A stretch of 64,000 nucleotides of DNA from Janthinobacterium sp. 67 (GCF_002797895.1 NZ_PGES01000001.1:1612001-1676000); one strand, 5' to 3'; counted from the first letter of the stretch, positions 8,981 to 17,648 are shown. Notes: generated by a model from the sequence alone, not told the origin. Translations and numbers: made by a program.

Positions 8981-9025
8981 GCAAAATCCGGGGTCGTACC
9001 CTGAGGGTACGACCCCAGCATTTGC
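8981..9025. repeat. REP-like palindromic element
   Basis: A perfect 12-bp stem (GGGGTCGTACCC / GGGTACGACCCC) with the 3-nt loop TGA is flanked by an outer 5-bp arm pair GCAAA/TTTGC. It lies between the convergent bamD and yaaA, beyond the terminator. Short GTCG..CGAC hairpins of this sort are dispersed in many Oxalobacteraceae genomes. The second hairpin at 53788 is of similar style but different sequence. Confidence 0.7.
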
Positions 9026-9032
9026 TTTAGGG

Positions 9033-9803
9033 TTACTCTCCGACCTTGCGCCGAAACACCCAGTTAGTATCGTTCGACGCCTCCGGCACATACGCGTAGC
9101 CGTCGACGTCAAACTGCTTCAGCTGCTGCGGATCGCGGATCTGATTGACGGCCGCATAGCGGGCCAGCATGCCGCGCGCGCGCTTGGCGTAGAACGAGAT
9201 GATTTTATATTTGCCATTCTTCCAGTCCTCGAACACGGGCGCGATGACGGGTACGTCCAGCTGGCGCGGCTTGACGGATTTGAAATATTCTTCGGACGCC
9301 AGGTTGACCAGCACTTTCGCACCCTGCTCCTTGGCCGTACGGTTCAGGCCGTTGGTGATGGTGTCGCCCCAGAACGCATACAAATCCTTGCCGCGCGCGG
9401 TCGACAGCCGCGTGCCCATTTCCAGGCGATGCGGGTGGATCAGATCCAGCGGGCGCAGCAAGCCGTACAGGCCCGACAGGATGCGCACGCGCGACTGGGC
9501 ATAGTCGAGCTGGGCCGGCTGCAGGCTGCGCGCCTCGAAACCGGCATACACGTCGCCATTGAAGGCCATGATGGCCTGGCGCGCGTCGTCAAGCTGCGGG
9601 GTCCAGGATGCGTAGCGGGCCACGTTGAGGGCCGACAAGGCGTCGGAAATACCCATCAGGCTGCCCACTTCGGCAGGGGAAAACTGGCGCATGCGGGCGA
9701 TGAGCTGGGCGGAATGGTCGAGAAAATCGGGGGTGCTGTGCAACGAGGTTGTTGGCGGCGTCTCCAGGTCGAGACTCTTGGCGGGCGAAAGCACGATCAA
9801 CAT
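9033..9803 (-). CDS. yaaA: Peroxide stress protein YaaA (DUF328/UPF0246)
   Basis: Cytoplasmic protein that in E. coli lowers free intracellular iron during peroxide stress. The 256-residue product is full length and starts with the family hallmark [12 protein letters not shown]. It contains the conserved blocks [19 protein letters not shown] and [13 protein letters not shown]. Single gene, convergent with bamD; the PIN-domain gene starts 30 bp from its start codon in the opposite direction, so the two share a short divergent promoter region. Confidence 0.95.
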   Translation of the reverse strand: MLIVLSPAKSLDLETPPTTSLHSTPDFLDHSAQLIARMRQFSPAEVGSLMGISDALSALNVARYASWTPQLDDARQAIMAFNGDVYAGFEARSLQPAQLDYAQSRVRILSGLYGLLRPLDLIHPHRLEMGTRLSTARGKDLYAFWGDTITNGLNRTAKEQGAKVLVNLASEEYFKSVKPRQLDVPVIAPVFEDWKNGKYKIISFYAKRARGMLARYAAVNQIRDPQQLKQFDVDGYAYVPEASNDTNWVFRRKVGE

Positions 9804-9833
9804 AAATTATCACTACAGAATAGAATTGCCGAC

Positions 9834-10268
9834 ATGATACCTGCTCCACAAAAACTCGTCCTCGACACCAACGTTTGCCTCGACCTCTTCGTCTTCAACG
9901 ACCCGCGCTGGGCGGGCCTGCTGGCGGCCATGGAAAGTGGCGCCGTGCACGCCATCACGCGGGCGGATTGCCGCGAGGAATACCTGGTCGTGCTGCACTA
10001 CAAGCATCTGCCCCTTGATGAAGCCAGTCGGGCCGTTGCCGCCGCCCGCTTCGACGCCCACATCACCGTCGTGGCGCCGCCTGTTTCCGGCGTGCGCCTG
10101 CCCGTCTGCACGGACAAGGATGACCAGAAGTTCCTCGAGCTGGCGCGCGACGCGAACGCCGACATCCTCATCACCAAGGACAAGGCCCTGCTGAAACTGG
10201 CCCGCAAGACGGCCAAGGCCGGCATGTTCAAGATCATGGTGCCGGAAGGCTGGGCCTTGCCAGCCTGA
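9834..10268 (+). CDS. PIN-domain protein, putative VapC-like RNase
   Basis: A 144-residue single-domain protein. It begins LVLDTNVCLDLFV and carries the PIN acidic set: Asp in LDTN, Glu in CREEY, Asp in CTDKDDQKF and Asp in ILITKD. It matches the family annotated as putative toxin component of the PIN type. No antitoxin-like small gene precedes or follows it: yaaA diverges and an aminotransferase gene comes next. It is therefore either an orphan toxin or a housekeeping PIN nuclease. The start is the ATG at 9834; the open frame extends upstream through yaaA antisense, which is not coding. Confidence 0.85.
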   Translation: MIPAPQKLVLDTNVCLDLFVFNDPRWAGLLAAMESGAVHAITRADCREEYLVVLHYKHLPLDEASRAVAAARFDAHITVVAPPVSGVRLPVCTDKDDQKFLELARDANADILITKDKALLKLARKTAKAGMFKIMVPEGWALPA

Positions 10269-10352
10269 AGCCGCCAAAGCCCCGCACGCGACGGGGCGCG
10301 CTGCGCTAGAATGGGGCACGATTCCACTTTCCGCACCGCGCCCCTACCGTTC

Positions 10353-11531
10353 ATGAACAGCCCGTCCCTGCCCTACACGACTCCCGCCCTGACCACCCGC
10401 TTGCCTGCTGTCGGCACCACCGTGTTTACCCGCATGTCCAGCCTGGCGGCCCAGCATGGCGCCGTCAACCTGGGCCAGGGCTTTCCCGATTTCGATTGCG
10501 ACCCGGCCCTGGTCGACCTGGTCGGCGACGCCATGCGCGCCGGCCACAACCAGTATCCGATGATGACGGGCGCCGCGCCCCTGCGCGAGGCCATCGCCGC
10601 GAAGATCGCCAGCCTGTACGGCCACAGCTATGATGCAAACACGGAAATCACGGTCACGGCCGGCGCCACGCAGGCGCTCACCACCGCCATCCTGTGCTGC
10701 GTGCATCCGGGCGACGAAGTCATCGTCATCGAGCCGGCCTACGACAGCTACCTGCCCGCCATCGCGCTGGCCGGCGGCGTGCCCGTGCTGGTGGCCATGG
10801 AAGTCGGTGAACACGGTTACAGCGTGCCGTGGGACAAGCTGGCCGCTGCCGTCAGCAGCAAGACGCGTTTGATCATCATCAACACGCCGCACAACCCGAC
10901 GGGCACCATCCTGCGCCCCGCCGATGTGGCGGCGCTGGCCGACATCGTGCGCGGCACGCAAATTTTGATCCTGTCCGACGAAGTGTACGAACACATGGTA
11001 TACGACGGCGTGCCGCACGCTTCATTGAGCCGCAACCCGGAACTGGCGGCGCGCAGCTTCATCGTGTCCAGCTTCGGCAAGACCTATCACGTGACGGGCT
11101 GGAAGATAGGCTATGTAGCGGCCCCGGCCGCCCTGACGGCGGAGTTTCGCAAGGTGCACCAGTACAACGTGTTTAGTGTCAACACGCCGATGCAGCACGG
11201 CCTGGCCGGCTACATGGCGGACCCGCAGCCCTATCTGGACTTGCCCGCGTTCTACCAGCGCAAGCGCGACGTGTTCCGCGACGGCCTGGCGGGCAGCCGT
11301 TTTACCTTGTTGCCGGCCGACGGCACGTATTTCCAGTGCGTGCGCTACGATGCCATTTCGCAAGAGACCGAAGCGCAATTCGCCGAATGGCTGACAACGC
11401 AAATCAAGGTGGCCGCCATTCCCGTGTCCGCGTTTTATGCGCAGGGCAAGGAGTCGGGCATCGTGCGCTTCTGCTTTGCCAAGAAGGACGAGACCTTGCG
11501 CCTGGCGCTCGATCGCCTGCGCAGCATTTAA
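10353..11531 (+). CDS. PLP-dependent aminotransferase, YbdL (methionine aminotransferase) type
   Basis: Class I/II fold-type I aminotransferase, likely using methionine or aromatic/glutamine amino donors like E. coli YbdL. From the ATG at 10353 it is 392 residues. Family features: NLGQGFPDFD near the start, the substrate block TAGATQAL, NTPHNPTG with the PLP-contacting Asn, and SDEVYEH. The Lys in SSFGKTYHVTGWKIGY is the Schiff-base residue, and RFCFAK carries the carboxylate-binding Arg. An ATG at 10311 adds 14 unconserved residues. YbdL-like enzymes often act in methionine salvage, but no such genes are nearby. Confidence 0.88.
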   Translation: MNSPSLPYTTPALTTRLPAVGTTVFTRMSSLAAQHGAVNLGQGFPDFDCDPALVDLVGDAMRAGHNQYPMMTGAAPLREAIAAKIASLYGHSYDANTEITVTAGATQALTTAILCCVHPGDEVIVIEPAYDSYLPAIALAGGVPVLVAMEVGEHGYSVPWDKLAAAVSSKTRLIIINTPHNPTGTILRPADVAALADIVRGTQILILSDEVYEHMVYDGVPHASLSRNPELAARSFIVSSFGKTYHVTGWKIGYVAAPAALTAEFRKVHQYNVFSVNTPMQHGLAGYMADPQPYLDLPAFYQRKRDVFRDGLAGSRFTLLPADGTYFQCVRYDAISQETEAQFAEWLTTQIKVAAIPVSAFYAQGKESGIVRFCFAKKDETLRLALDRLRSI

Positions 11532-11563
11532 TACCGCACTGCTCCGCTGCGGCGGGGCAAAGG

Positions 11564-12676
11564 ATGACAAGCATGGTACAGCGTCGCATCGGCCCGGCCG
11601 ACCTGGTTCCCGGCGAACCCCTGCCCTGGGATCTGTTTCTCGCGGACCATAGTGCCGGCCCGCAACTGCGCAAGGGGCAGATCATCACGGACGGCGCGCA
11701 GCTGGGCCGTTTGCTGCAGCTGGGCCTGTACGTGGGCGCGCCGGACCAGCCGTCCGTCCTGCGCCTGCTCAACGAGGCGGCGCAGCGCCTGGAGCGCCTG
11801 TTGCTGGCCTTGCGCAGCGAAAACAATGCCGAGCGCGACGTGCGCGACATCTCCCGCGAACTGCTGCGCGCGCTCGAGCACGATGCCGACATCGCGCTGG
11901 CCAGCATCCTGCTCAACCAGATCGCCGGCAGCTACGCCGTGCGCCACTGCATCGAAACGGCCTTGCTGGCCATGCTGGTGGGCCGCAGCATGCACAAGTC
12001 CCACGACGAATTGCTGTTGATCGGCGCCGCCGCGCTGACGATGAACGTGGGCATGCTGCGCCACCACGACAGTTTCCAGGACCGGCGCGGCCCCCTGAAC
12101 GACGAGGAAATGCGCATCGTGCGCCAGCATCCGCAGGAAAGCACGGAATTGTTGCGCTGCGCCGGTGTCGATGACGAGGAATGGCTCAGCTGTGTGCTCT
12201 TGCACCATGAAAACGACGACGGCAGCGGCTACCCGCAGGGGCGCACGGCCGATGAAATCCTGCAAAACGCCAAGCTGATCGGCCTGGCCGACCGCTATTG
12301 CGCCCGCGTCTCGGCGCGCAACTACCGGCGCTCCATCGTGCCCGACCAGGCGCTGCAGCACATCTTCCTCGACCAGGGCGTGGCCATCGACCCGCAGCTG
12401 GGCGAGCAATTCGTCAGCCTGCTGGGCAAATATCCGCCCGGAACGTTGGTGCGCCTGCGCAGCGGCGAACTGGGGGTGGTGACGCAACGGGGCGCCGGCC
12501 ACGTGCATCCGCTCAGCGACCCGCTGGGCGCGCCGCTGGCCGCCGCCCAGCTATCGCAGATGACGCCGCGCGACACGACAGACAGCCAGTTCGCCATCGT
12601 CTCGTCGCTGCACGAAGATGACGCGGGCGTGCGCTTCAGCATGCGGCATGTGTGGGGCGATGAGGCGCGGCTCTAG
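11564..12676 (+). CDS. HD-GYP-related protein with degenerate HD dyad
   Basis: A 370-residue cytoplasmic protein whose central part (about residues 125-290) matches HD-GYP phosphodiesterase domains, including HHENDDGSGYPQG, the GYP signature block. At the position of the metal-binding His-Asp dyad, normally LLHDIGK, it reads ALTMNVGML (Met160-Asn161), so a key metal-ligand pair is missing. It may bind rather than hydrolyse cyclic-di-GMP, or act as a scaffold. The N-terminal ~120 residues are helical and unassigned; the C-terminal part contains a typical post-GYP segment (YPPGTLVRLRSGELGVV). It starts 32 bp after the aminotransferase gene and may be cotranscribed with it. Confidence 0.85.
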   Translation: MTSMVQRRIGPADLVPGEPLPWDLFLADHSAGPQLRKGQIITDGAQLGRLLQLGLYVGAPDQPSVLRLLNEAAQRLERLLLALRSENNAERDVRDISRELLRALEHDADIALASILLNQIAGSYAVRHCIETALLAMLVGRSMHKSHDELLLIGAAALTMNVGMLRHHDSFQDRRGPLNDEEMRIVRQHPQESTELLRCAGVDDEEWLSCVLLHHENDDGSGYPQGRTADEILQNAKLIGLADRYCARVSARNYRRSIVPDQALQHIFLDQGVAIDPQLGEQFVSLLGKYPPGTLVRLRSGELGVVTQRGAGHVHPLSDPLGAPLAAAQLSQMTPRDTTDSQFAIVSSLHEDDAGVRFSMRHVWGDEARL

Positions 12677-12720
12677 CCTCGCTGGGCAAGGCCCGGAGGC
12701 CGGAGCCGCAAGCTGTCACG

Positions 12721-13179
12721 TCACGGTTTCGGCGGGCGGATGCCCGTGTACTGTGCGCTGACCAGCAGCCATTGCTTGTCGACAAGCCGGGCGACATAGC
12801 CGGCGCGCAGGGCGAAGGTGCGTGCAACCTCAGCTTGATTGACACGATAGGACAGCCGTGCCGAGATGAGCGCCGTATCGCCAAAAAGACGCACTACCGG
12901 CTCATCGACCTGGACTTGAGGGCTCGGCCGCTTCTGCTCCGGCGCATAGAAGGACAGCATTTTTTCGCGCCCGTCCACCTCGCCGACCGGCGATATTTCC
13001 ACATAATTCTCGGCTGTGGTGGCTTTCAAGGCGGCTTGATCGAAGCTGCTCTGGGCCTGCGCATGGCGCTGCACCAGGGCCAGCAGTTCGGCGTCGGCGG
13101 GCGCCGCGCTCGCACTACCGATAACGCCCAAGCTGCCAAGCAGGCAGGTGGAAAGAATAGGTGAAAGGGATAATTTCAT
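12721..13179 (-). CDS. Secreted DUF4440/SnoaL-like (NTF2-fold) protein
   Basis: A 152-residue product with a clear signal peptide (MKLSLSPILST..SASA, cleavage before APAD). A single alpha+beta domain resembling DUF4440/NTF2-like proteins follows (FDQAALKATTAENYVEISPVGEVDG, then VVRLFGDTALISARLSYRV). Such domains bind small ligands or assist assembly; no catalytic activity can be claimed. The ATG at 13179 has AGGA upstream and places the signal peptide at the N-terminus; an upstream in-frame Met at 13215 would precede it by 12 hydrophilic residues. Confidence 0.75.
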   Translation of the reverse strand: MKLSLSPILSTCLLGSLGVIGSASAAPADAELLALVQRHAQAQSSFDQAALKATTAENYVEISPVGEVDGREKMLSFYAPEQKRPSPQVQVDEPVVRLFGDTALISARLSYRVNQAEVARTFALRAGYVARLVDKQWLLVSAQYTGIRPPKP

Positions 13180-13535
13180 GCGTATTTCATCCTGGTCAAG
13201 GTCATTGAGAAACATCCGTTGATGACGGCGCTACCGTCAGCATCGAACACTCGCTTGCGGGCAGCCGATCGTGAGTAAGCCACCGCATGCTATCCGCTTG
13301 CCATTTTCCGGCACATGCCATTGAGACAAACTGCTGGATCGGGGGATTGAAACGCCGTTTCGCCGGCTTGACTGGCCATGCTGGCGATCGCGGCATGCAA
13401 AGCCAGGCGTCCTCCACCAAGATGCCTCCTCCTGCAATAGCCCCCAGGGGAGAACAGGTATTTCCGGCATCTGCCAGCCTCGAAAACATGCCCGCAGCCG
13501 TAACCTTCGGCAATGCTTATGGCAGAGAGACCTGA
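13180..13535. other. 356-bp region without a supported gene
   Basis: It holds the upstream region of the DUF4440-like gene and the downstream region of the serine-hydrolase gene. Open frames of 80-100 codons exist on both strands, but they overlap each other, lack ribosome binding sites and show no recognisable domain. Nothing convincing is seen. Confidence 0.6.
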
Positions 13536-14633
13536 CTATTTTACAAGATTGCTGCTCATTACTATTTCTCTTATTTTTATTTCATAATAGTAATGAAGGG
13601 CACTGTCTTCGCTAAATTGATTTTCCAGGACAACAACGTCGACATCTTTTTCAGGAAAATACATTTTGATTGATGCAAACCCCAGCCCTTTTCCGGAGTG
13701 GCCAATGTAGTTGACCGGTGTCCTGTCGTTCACATAGACACCATATCCATAGCCAATTTTTTCCGCACCGAAAGCGACGTGCTGGCTGGATATATCGTAA
13801 TTCGTCATCAGCCTGTAGCTTTCCGGCTTTAAAATTTGTCCTTTATGAAGTTTTTCATCCCAGATAGTCAAGTCCCTTGCATTTGAAACAATGCCTCCGG
13901 CGGGAATGAAGTCAACCCAGCCTGCCCCCTGAACCGGATGCGTTTTCAATTCGAATACATTTTTCGAATTGACATAGCCATTGATAACGTTATTCTTCTT
14001 GCCTTCCTCATAGCAAAAACTATTGTCCATTGCCAGCTCTTTGAACAAGTCATTTGCCGCTTCGATATACTTTTTGCCGCTTACTTTTTCAAGAATATGC
14101 CCCAGCATGGCATACGTTGTGACACCGTATAAAAAGTCCGTACCCGGCTTGAAACTCAGCGGCGCGTCAATGTCAGTGATTCCAGCCGAAAAGTTGAGCA
14201 GCTGATGCACGGTCACCGTGTCGGCCCAGGCCTGAGGCAAATCAGGCAAGTATCTTCTAACGGGACCATGCAAGTCTATCCTGCCTTTTTCAACTTCCCT
14301 TAAAATCAGCGCTGCCGTGATCTGCTTGCTATTCGACATGATGCGGAAGTTATCGTCCAGTTTCAAGGGCACTTTATTTTCAAAATCCGCATAACCATGG
14401 GCTTTTGAATATATCGTTTTCCCATGTTGCGTGATGAGAATCACCCCGTTGAAACTTCGTGGACTTGTTTCCTTGAGCAAGCTGTCAATTTGAGCGGCGT
14501 AGTCATCCGGCTTGTCTGCATATGCAATATTTTCAGCATGGACATCGGCAAATACAGCGCTTATCGCTAGAAATGAAATCGCCAATATGGCGAGTGGCGA
14601 AGTCGCTTTTCCGGCAGCATCAGAAGTTTTCAT
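13536..14633 (-). CDS. Exported serine beta-lactamase-family hydrolase
   Basis: A 365-residue member of the beta-lactamase/transpeptidase-like family (class C/AmpH/esterase EstB group). A signal peptide ends near VHAE. The SxxK motif is MSNSKQ (Ser100, Lys103), and the third motif appears as GHSGKG. The usual YxN element reads FLYGVTTY, with Val where Asn is normal, so activity on beta-lactams is doubtful and peptidase/esterase activity is more likely. Base composition is visibly more AT-rich than its neighbours (many AAA, TTT, AAT codons), which suggests recent acquisition. It lies downstream of the esterase gene on the same strand but has its own candidate -10. Confidence 0.85.
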   Translation of the reverse strand: MKTSDAAGKATSPLAILAISFLAISAVFADVHAENIAYADKPDDYAAQIDSLLKETSPRSFNGVILITQHGKTIYSKAHGYADFENKVPLKLDDNFRIMSNSKQITAALILREVEKGRIDLHGPVRRYLPDLPQAWADTVTVHQLLNFSAGITDIDAPLSFKPGTDFLYGVTTYAMLGHILEKVSGKKYIEAANDLFKELAMDNSFCYEEGKKNNVINGYVNSKNVFELKTHPVQGAGWVDFIPAGGIVSNARDLTIWDEKLHKGQILKPESYRLMTNYDISSQHVAFGAEKIGYGYGVYVNDRTPVNYIGHSGKGLGFASIKMYFPEKDVDVVVLENQFSEDSALHYYYEIKIREIVMSSNLVK

Positions 14634-14673
14634 GGGGATATCGTCGTTTGGTTTAAGAACCTCAACCGGGAAA

Positions 14674-14679
14674 ATTATA
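14674..14679 (-). promoter_or_regulatory. Candidate -10 of the beta-lactamase-family gene
   Basis: TATAAT on the minus strand, 40 bp upstream of the ATG at 14633, inside the 95-bp gap after the esterase gene. The -35 position (CGCAGC) is not conserved. Confidence 0.35.
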
Positions 14680-14728
14680 CCCTCGCCCCCTGCATGGCTG
14701 CGAATTCACACGGCCGGCACCGGAACCG

Positions 14729-15634
14729 TCATTTTGAAGACGTCAAATACGTCCGCAAGCCATGCGTCAGCACAAAAGGAAACACGCTCGCATGGTCTTC
14801 ATCCTCGAACACGCGCAAACGCGTCTTCAGGCCCGGATACTTGTGCGATTTCAGCTTGCCGTCGAACTCGCGCAAGTCGGCCACCATGTCGGCGTCTTCC
14901 TCCGAACGCGAACGCTTCTTGCCGGCCGCCAGCTTTTCCAGGCCGCCGATGCCGAAGAACACGGACGCGGGCAAGTCCTTGTGGCTGGCCGCATACGCCT
15001 GCTCGCGGTCGAACATGACGCCGGCGTCGTACCACAGCGACGGGCTGCCGAGGATGTAGTGCTCGAAGGTGCGCGGTTCCGTCAGCAGAAATTGCAGGCC
15101 CAGCAGGCTGCCGTAGGAATGGCCGATGAACACCTTGCGCTGCATGTCGACGCGATAGTTACTGGCGATGAAGGGGAACACGACGCCCGAGATGAACTGG
15201 CCGTAGGCCTTCGCTTCGCCGAACGCGGGCTGCCGCCCCGGCATGTCCGAGCGGTACTCAGTCTTGCGCGGCGTGGTGGGCGTGTAGTCGCGGCGGCGGC
15301 TGTACACCCCGCCATCGCCGTTGGCGTACGACAGGCCGACCACCACGACTTCTTCCATCCCCGCATGCTTGTTCAGGCGCTGCGCGATATTGCGCACGAC
15401 GGGAAACGCATAATTGGCGTCCACGACGAACAGCACCGGATAGCGTTTATTTCCCTGCCGATAGGAATCGGGCAAGGCGACATATAGCTGATAGTCGCGT
15501 TTCAAGGCTTGCGCACGGATGTCGCGCACTTCCGTATTTTCCAGAACGTAGCTGGCGGGCGCGGCAACTGCGCTGCTGGCCAGGCAGCAAAGGACGATGA
15601 GCAAACTGAAAGGTTTCAAGCTGGTTTCTTTCAT
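14729..15634 (-). CDS. Exported alpha/beta-hydrolase (esterase D/IroE-like)
   Basis: A 301-residue protein with a signal peptide (PFSLLIVLCCLASSAVAA) and a PF00756-type esterase fold. Features are PVLFVVDANYAF, the nucleophile elbow GHSYGS, and an acid/His end block EDEDHASVFP. Relatives include siderophore esterases (IroE) and other periplasmic esterases. It starts 11 bp after mshN on the same strand, so it is probably the last gene transcribed with the MSHA biogenesis genes. A functional connection to pili is not evident. The ATG at 15634 puts the signal peptide at the N-terminus; the open frame extends further upstream inside mshN antisense-of-frame and is not used. Confidence 0.85.
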   Translation of the reverse strand: MKETSLKPFSLLIVLCCLASSAVAAPASYVLENTEVRDIRAQALKRDYQLYVALPDSYRQGNKRYPVLFVVDANYAFPVVRNIAQRLNKHAGMEEVVVVGLSYANGDGGVYSRRRDYTPTTPRKTEYRSDMPGRQPAFGEAKAYGQFISGVVFPFIASNYRVDMQRKVFIGHSYGSLLGLQFLLTEPRTFEHYILGSPSLWYDAGVMFDREQAYAASHKDLPASVFFGIGGLEKLAAGKKRSRSEEDADMVADLREFDGKLKSHKYPGLKTRLRVFEDEDHASVFPFVLTHGLRTYLTSSK

Positions 15635-15645
15635 TGAGATCAAAG

Positions 15646-16728
15646 TTACTTCGCCGCAGCCGCCGTCAGCTGCACCAGCTTGCGCTCGACAAACGCCTGC
15701 AATTGCGGCGACAGGGTTTGCAAGCCCTTGGCCCGCTCGAACGCCTGGCGCGCCTGGGCCGGGTGGTTGTCCGCTTGCAAGGCAATACCAAGCCCCATCC
15801 ACCAGACGCTGTTGTCGGGCGCCGTCTGCAAGGCCAGCTGGTAATGTTCGGACGCTTCGCGGTAGCGCTGCTCGCGTTGCAGCACGCCGGCCAGGAAAGC
15901 CTGGTATTCGCCGTTGTCGATGGCGTACGGCAGGCTGCGCATGAGAGTCTCGAGGGCGGCCACGCCGCCGTTGGCCTTGTCCAGCTGCAAGCGGGCCAGC
16001 ATCATCGCTTGCGCCGGCTGTTTCGGGTCCAATGCCAGGCTCAGCTGCAATTGACGGGCCGCCTCGTCCGGGCGCTGGGCTTCGAGCAGCAGGCGCACCA
16101 GGGTTTCGCGCGCGCCCTGGTGGCGCGGGTCCAGCTGCAAGGTCTGCTGCAAGGCCAGCATGGCGTCGGAAACGCGGCCATCCTGCAACTGGGCCAGCGC
16201 GCGCCGGTATTCGTTCTCCACGCGCTGCTGGGCGGTGACTTGCTTGCCGTCGACGATACGCTCACTGGCGGCGGATACTGGCGTCTTGACGACGGGCGCA
16301 GCGGCAGGCTTGGCGGCTTTTTCCGTGATGCGGCGCAATTCGGCGGGCCGCGCTCTGGCGGGCGCCGGGGCGGCGTCCTCGGCCCGGAACACGGGTTCAG
16401 GTTCCGCAACAACGACGGGCGCGGCAGGAGCGGCCACCGGCGCGGGCGCAACCACCGCAGGCGCCGGGACCGGGATCGGGACCGGGACCGGGGCCGGGAC
16501 CGGAATACTGGCCACATTGACCAGCACGGGCGGCACGGCCGGGCGCTTCCAGTACACCCAGCCCAGGGCGATGGCCGCCGCCGTCAGGCCGGCCGCGCCG
16601 CCGAAGACGAGCACACGCGGCAGGCCCCGCTCGCGTTCGGGCACGGAGCGGATGCCGGCCGCGTCGCCGCGACCATCGGGGGTGCCGCGCGCATCGAGGT
16701 CTTGCAACATCTTGTTAATCAGGCTCAT
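15646..16728 (-). CDS. mshN: MSHA biogenesis protein MshN (TPR protein)
   Basis: A 360-residue bitopic inner-membrane protein. It begins with the MshN signature MSLINKMLQDLDARG, has one membrane helix (about residues 40-60), and then a long Pro/Ala/Val-rich linker (residues ~75-130) that can span the periplasm. Tetratricopeptide repeats fill the C-terminal half (for example YRRALAQLQDGRVSDAMLAL). It probably links the inner-membrane ATPase/platform complex to the MshL secretin. Gene order L-M-N matches other MSHA loci. It is followed by an esterase gene. Confidence 0.9.
   Translation of the reverse strand: MSLINKMLQDLDARGTPDGRGDAAGIRSVPERERGLPRVLVFGGAAGLTAAAIALGWVYWKRPAVPPVLVNVASIPVPAPVPVPIPVPAPAVVAPAPVAAPAAPVVVAEPEPVFRAEDAAPAPARARPAELRRITEKAAKPAAAPVVKTPVSAASERIVDGKQVTAQQRVENEYRRALAQLQDGRVSDAMLALQQTLQLDPRHQGARETLVRLLLEAQRPDEAARQLQLSLALDPKQPAQAMMLARLQLDKANGGVAALETLMRSLPYAIDNGEYQAFLAGVLQREQRYREASEHYQLALQTAPDNSVWWMGLGIALQADNHPAQARQAFERAKGLQTLSPQLQAFVERKLVQLTAAAAK
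16463..16504. repeat. Hexanucleotide tandem repeat in mshN
   Basis: Seven imperfect 6-bp units of the form (A/G)(C/T)CGGG, encoding alternating Val/Ala/Ile-Pro dipeptides in the MshN linker on the minus strand. Copy-number change would alter linker length by two residues per unit without changing the frame. Confidence 0.8.
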
Positions 16729-16745
16729 CTACAGGCTCATCTTCG

Positions 16746-17648
16746 TCATCGGTTCAATAAAGTCCAGCTCACGGCACTGGCGGCAGCCAGCACGCCGGCG
16801 CCGGCCAGCCATGGCCAAGGCCTCCGCCAGAAGCGCGGCGTGCTGGCCAGGGTATCGCTGGCGGCCAGCGCCACGTGGCGCCCGCTGACCTGCTGCCGCC
16901 CTTCCCCATACGCCACCATCAGCGCCTTGTGCGCCATGATGTTGATCAGGCGCGGGATGCCGCCGGAAGCCTGGTACAGCTTGCGCACGCCGCCGCGGCT
17001 GAACAGGCGCGCGCCGTCGAAGCCGGCCACGCGCAGGCGGTGCGCCACATAGAAATCCACGTCGTCGCGCGACAGCGGGCCCAGGTGGTAGTGAAAGGTG
17101 ATGCGTTGCGCCAGCTGGCGGATTTCCGGCAGGGCCAGCTTGACGTCGAGTTCCGGCTGGCCGAACAGCACGATTTGCAGCAGCTTGCGCTTTTCCGTTT
17201 CCAGGTTCGTCAGCAGGCGCAGCGCTTCGAGGCTGTCGACGGGAATCGCCTGCGCTTCGTCCAGGCACAGCAACACGCGCTTGCCCTGCGCGGCCAGGTT
17301 GAGCAGGCGCAGGTTCAGGGATTTGAGCAGCTGATGCTGATCGGCGTCTTTCTCCAGCAGCACATCGAGGTCGTCCGCCAGCGCCAGGATCAGCGAACGG
17401 GGCGGCAGGTTCGGATTCGGGATGTAGGCCGTGACGAAGTCCGGTCCCAACGATTGCATGAACTTGCGGCAAAGAAAAGTCTTGCCTGTGCCCACTTCGC
17501 CAGTGATCTTGATGAAGCCCTCGCCATTGCGCGCCGCCACCAGCAGGGTATTGAGCGCCTTTTGCGACTGCGGGCCATTGAAGAAGAAACTGGTATCGGG
17601 CGTGAGGCCGAACGGCGCCTCGCGCAAGCCGAAATGGGCCTGGTACAT
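16746..17648 (-). CDS. mshM: MSHA biogenesis ATPase MshM (ExeA/GspA family)
   Basis: A 300-residue AAA-type ATPase starting MYQAHFGLREAPFGLTPD, typical of the ExeA family. Walker A is GEVGTGKT (50-57) and Walker B is LLCLDEA (Asp130, Glu131). It ends in one membrane helix (about 276-296), so only a few residues reach the periplasm. ExeA-like proteins help install secretins through the peptidoglycan. The start directly follows the mshL stop. Compare the paralogue at 33748, which has an extra periplasmic domain. Confidence 0.92.
   Translation of the reverse strand: MYQAHFGLREAPFGLTPDTSFFFNGPQSQKALNTLLVAARNGEGFIKITGEVGTGKTFLCRKFMQSLGPDFVTAYIPNPNLPPRSLILALADDLDVLLEKDADQHQLLKSLNLRLLNLAAQGKRVLLCLDEAQAIPVDSLEALRLLTNLETEKRKLLQIVLFGQPELDVKLALPEIRQLAQRITFHYHLGPLSRDDVDFYVAHRLRVAGFDGARLFSRGGVRKLYQASGGIPRLINIMAHKALMVAYGEGRQQVSGRHVALAASDTLASTPRFWRRPWPWLAGAGVLAAASAVSWTLLNR

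Noticed and set aside
9429..9833. Extended N-terminus for the PIN-domain protein
   Set aside because: Lies antisense to yaaA and lacks homology; the PIN fold starts right after the ATG at 9834.
10279..10297. GCCCCG/CGGGGC hairpin after the PIN gene as a terminator
   Set aside because: Only six base pairs, no T-run, and short GC palindromes are common in this composition.
13202..13535. Short overlapping frames on both strands in the 13.2-13.5 kb gap
   Set aside because: No ribosome binding site, no recognisable domain, and the two frames conflict with each other.
16463..16504. Hexamer repeat in mshN as a CRISPR-like or regulatory array
   Set aside because: It is in-frame coding repeat for a Pro-rich linker; no spacers and no phase-shifting potential.
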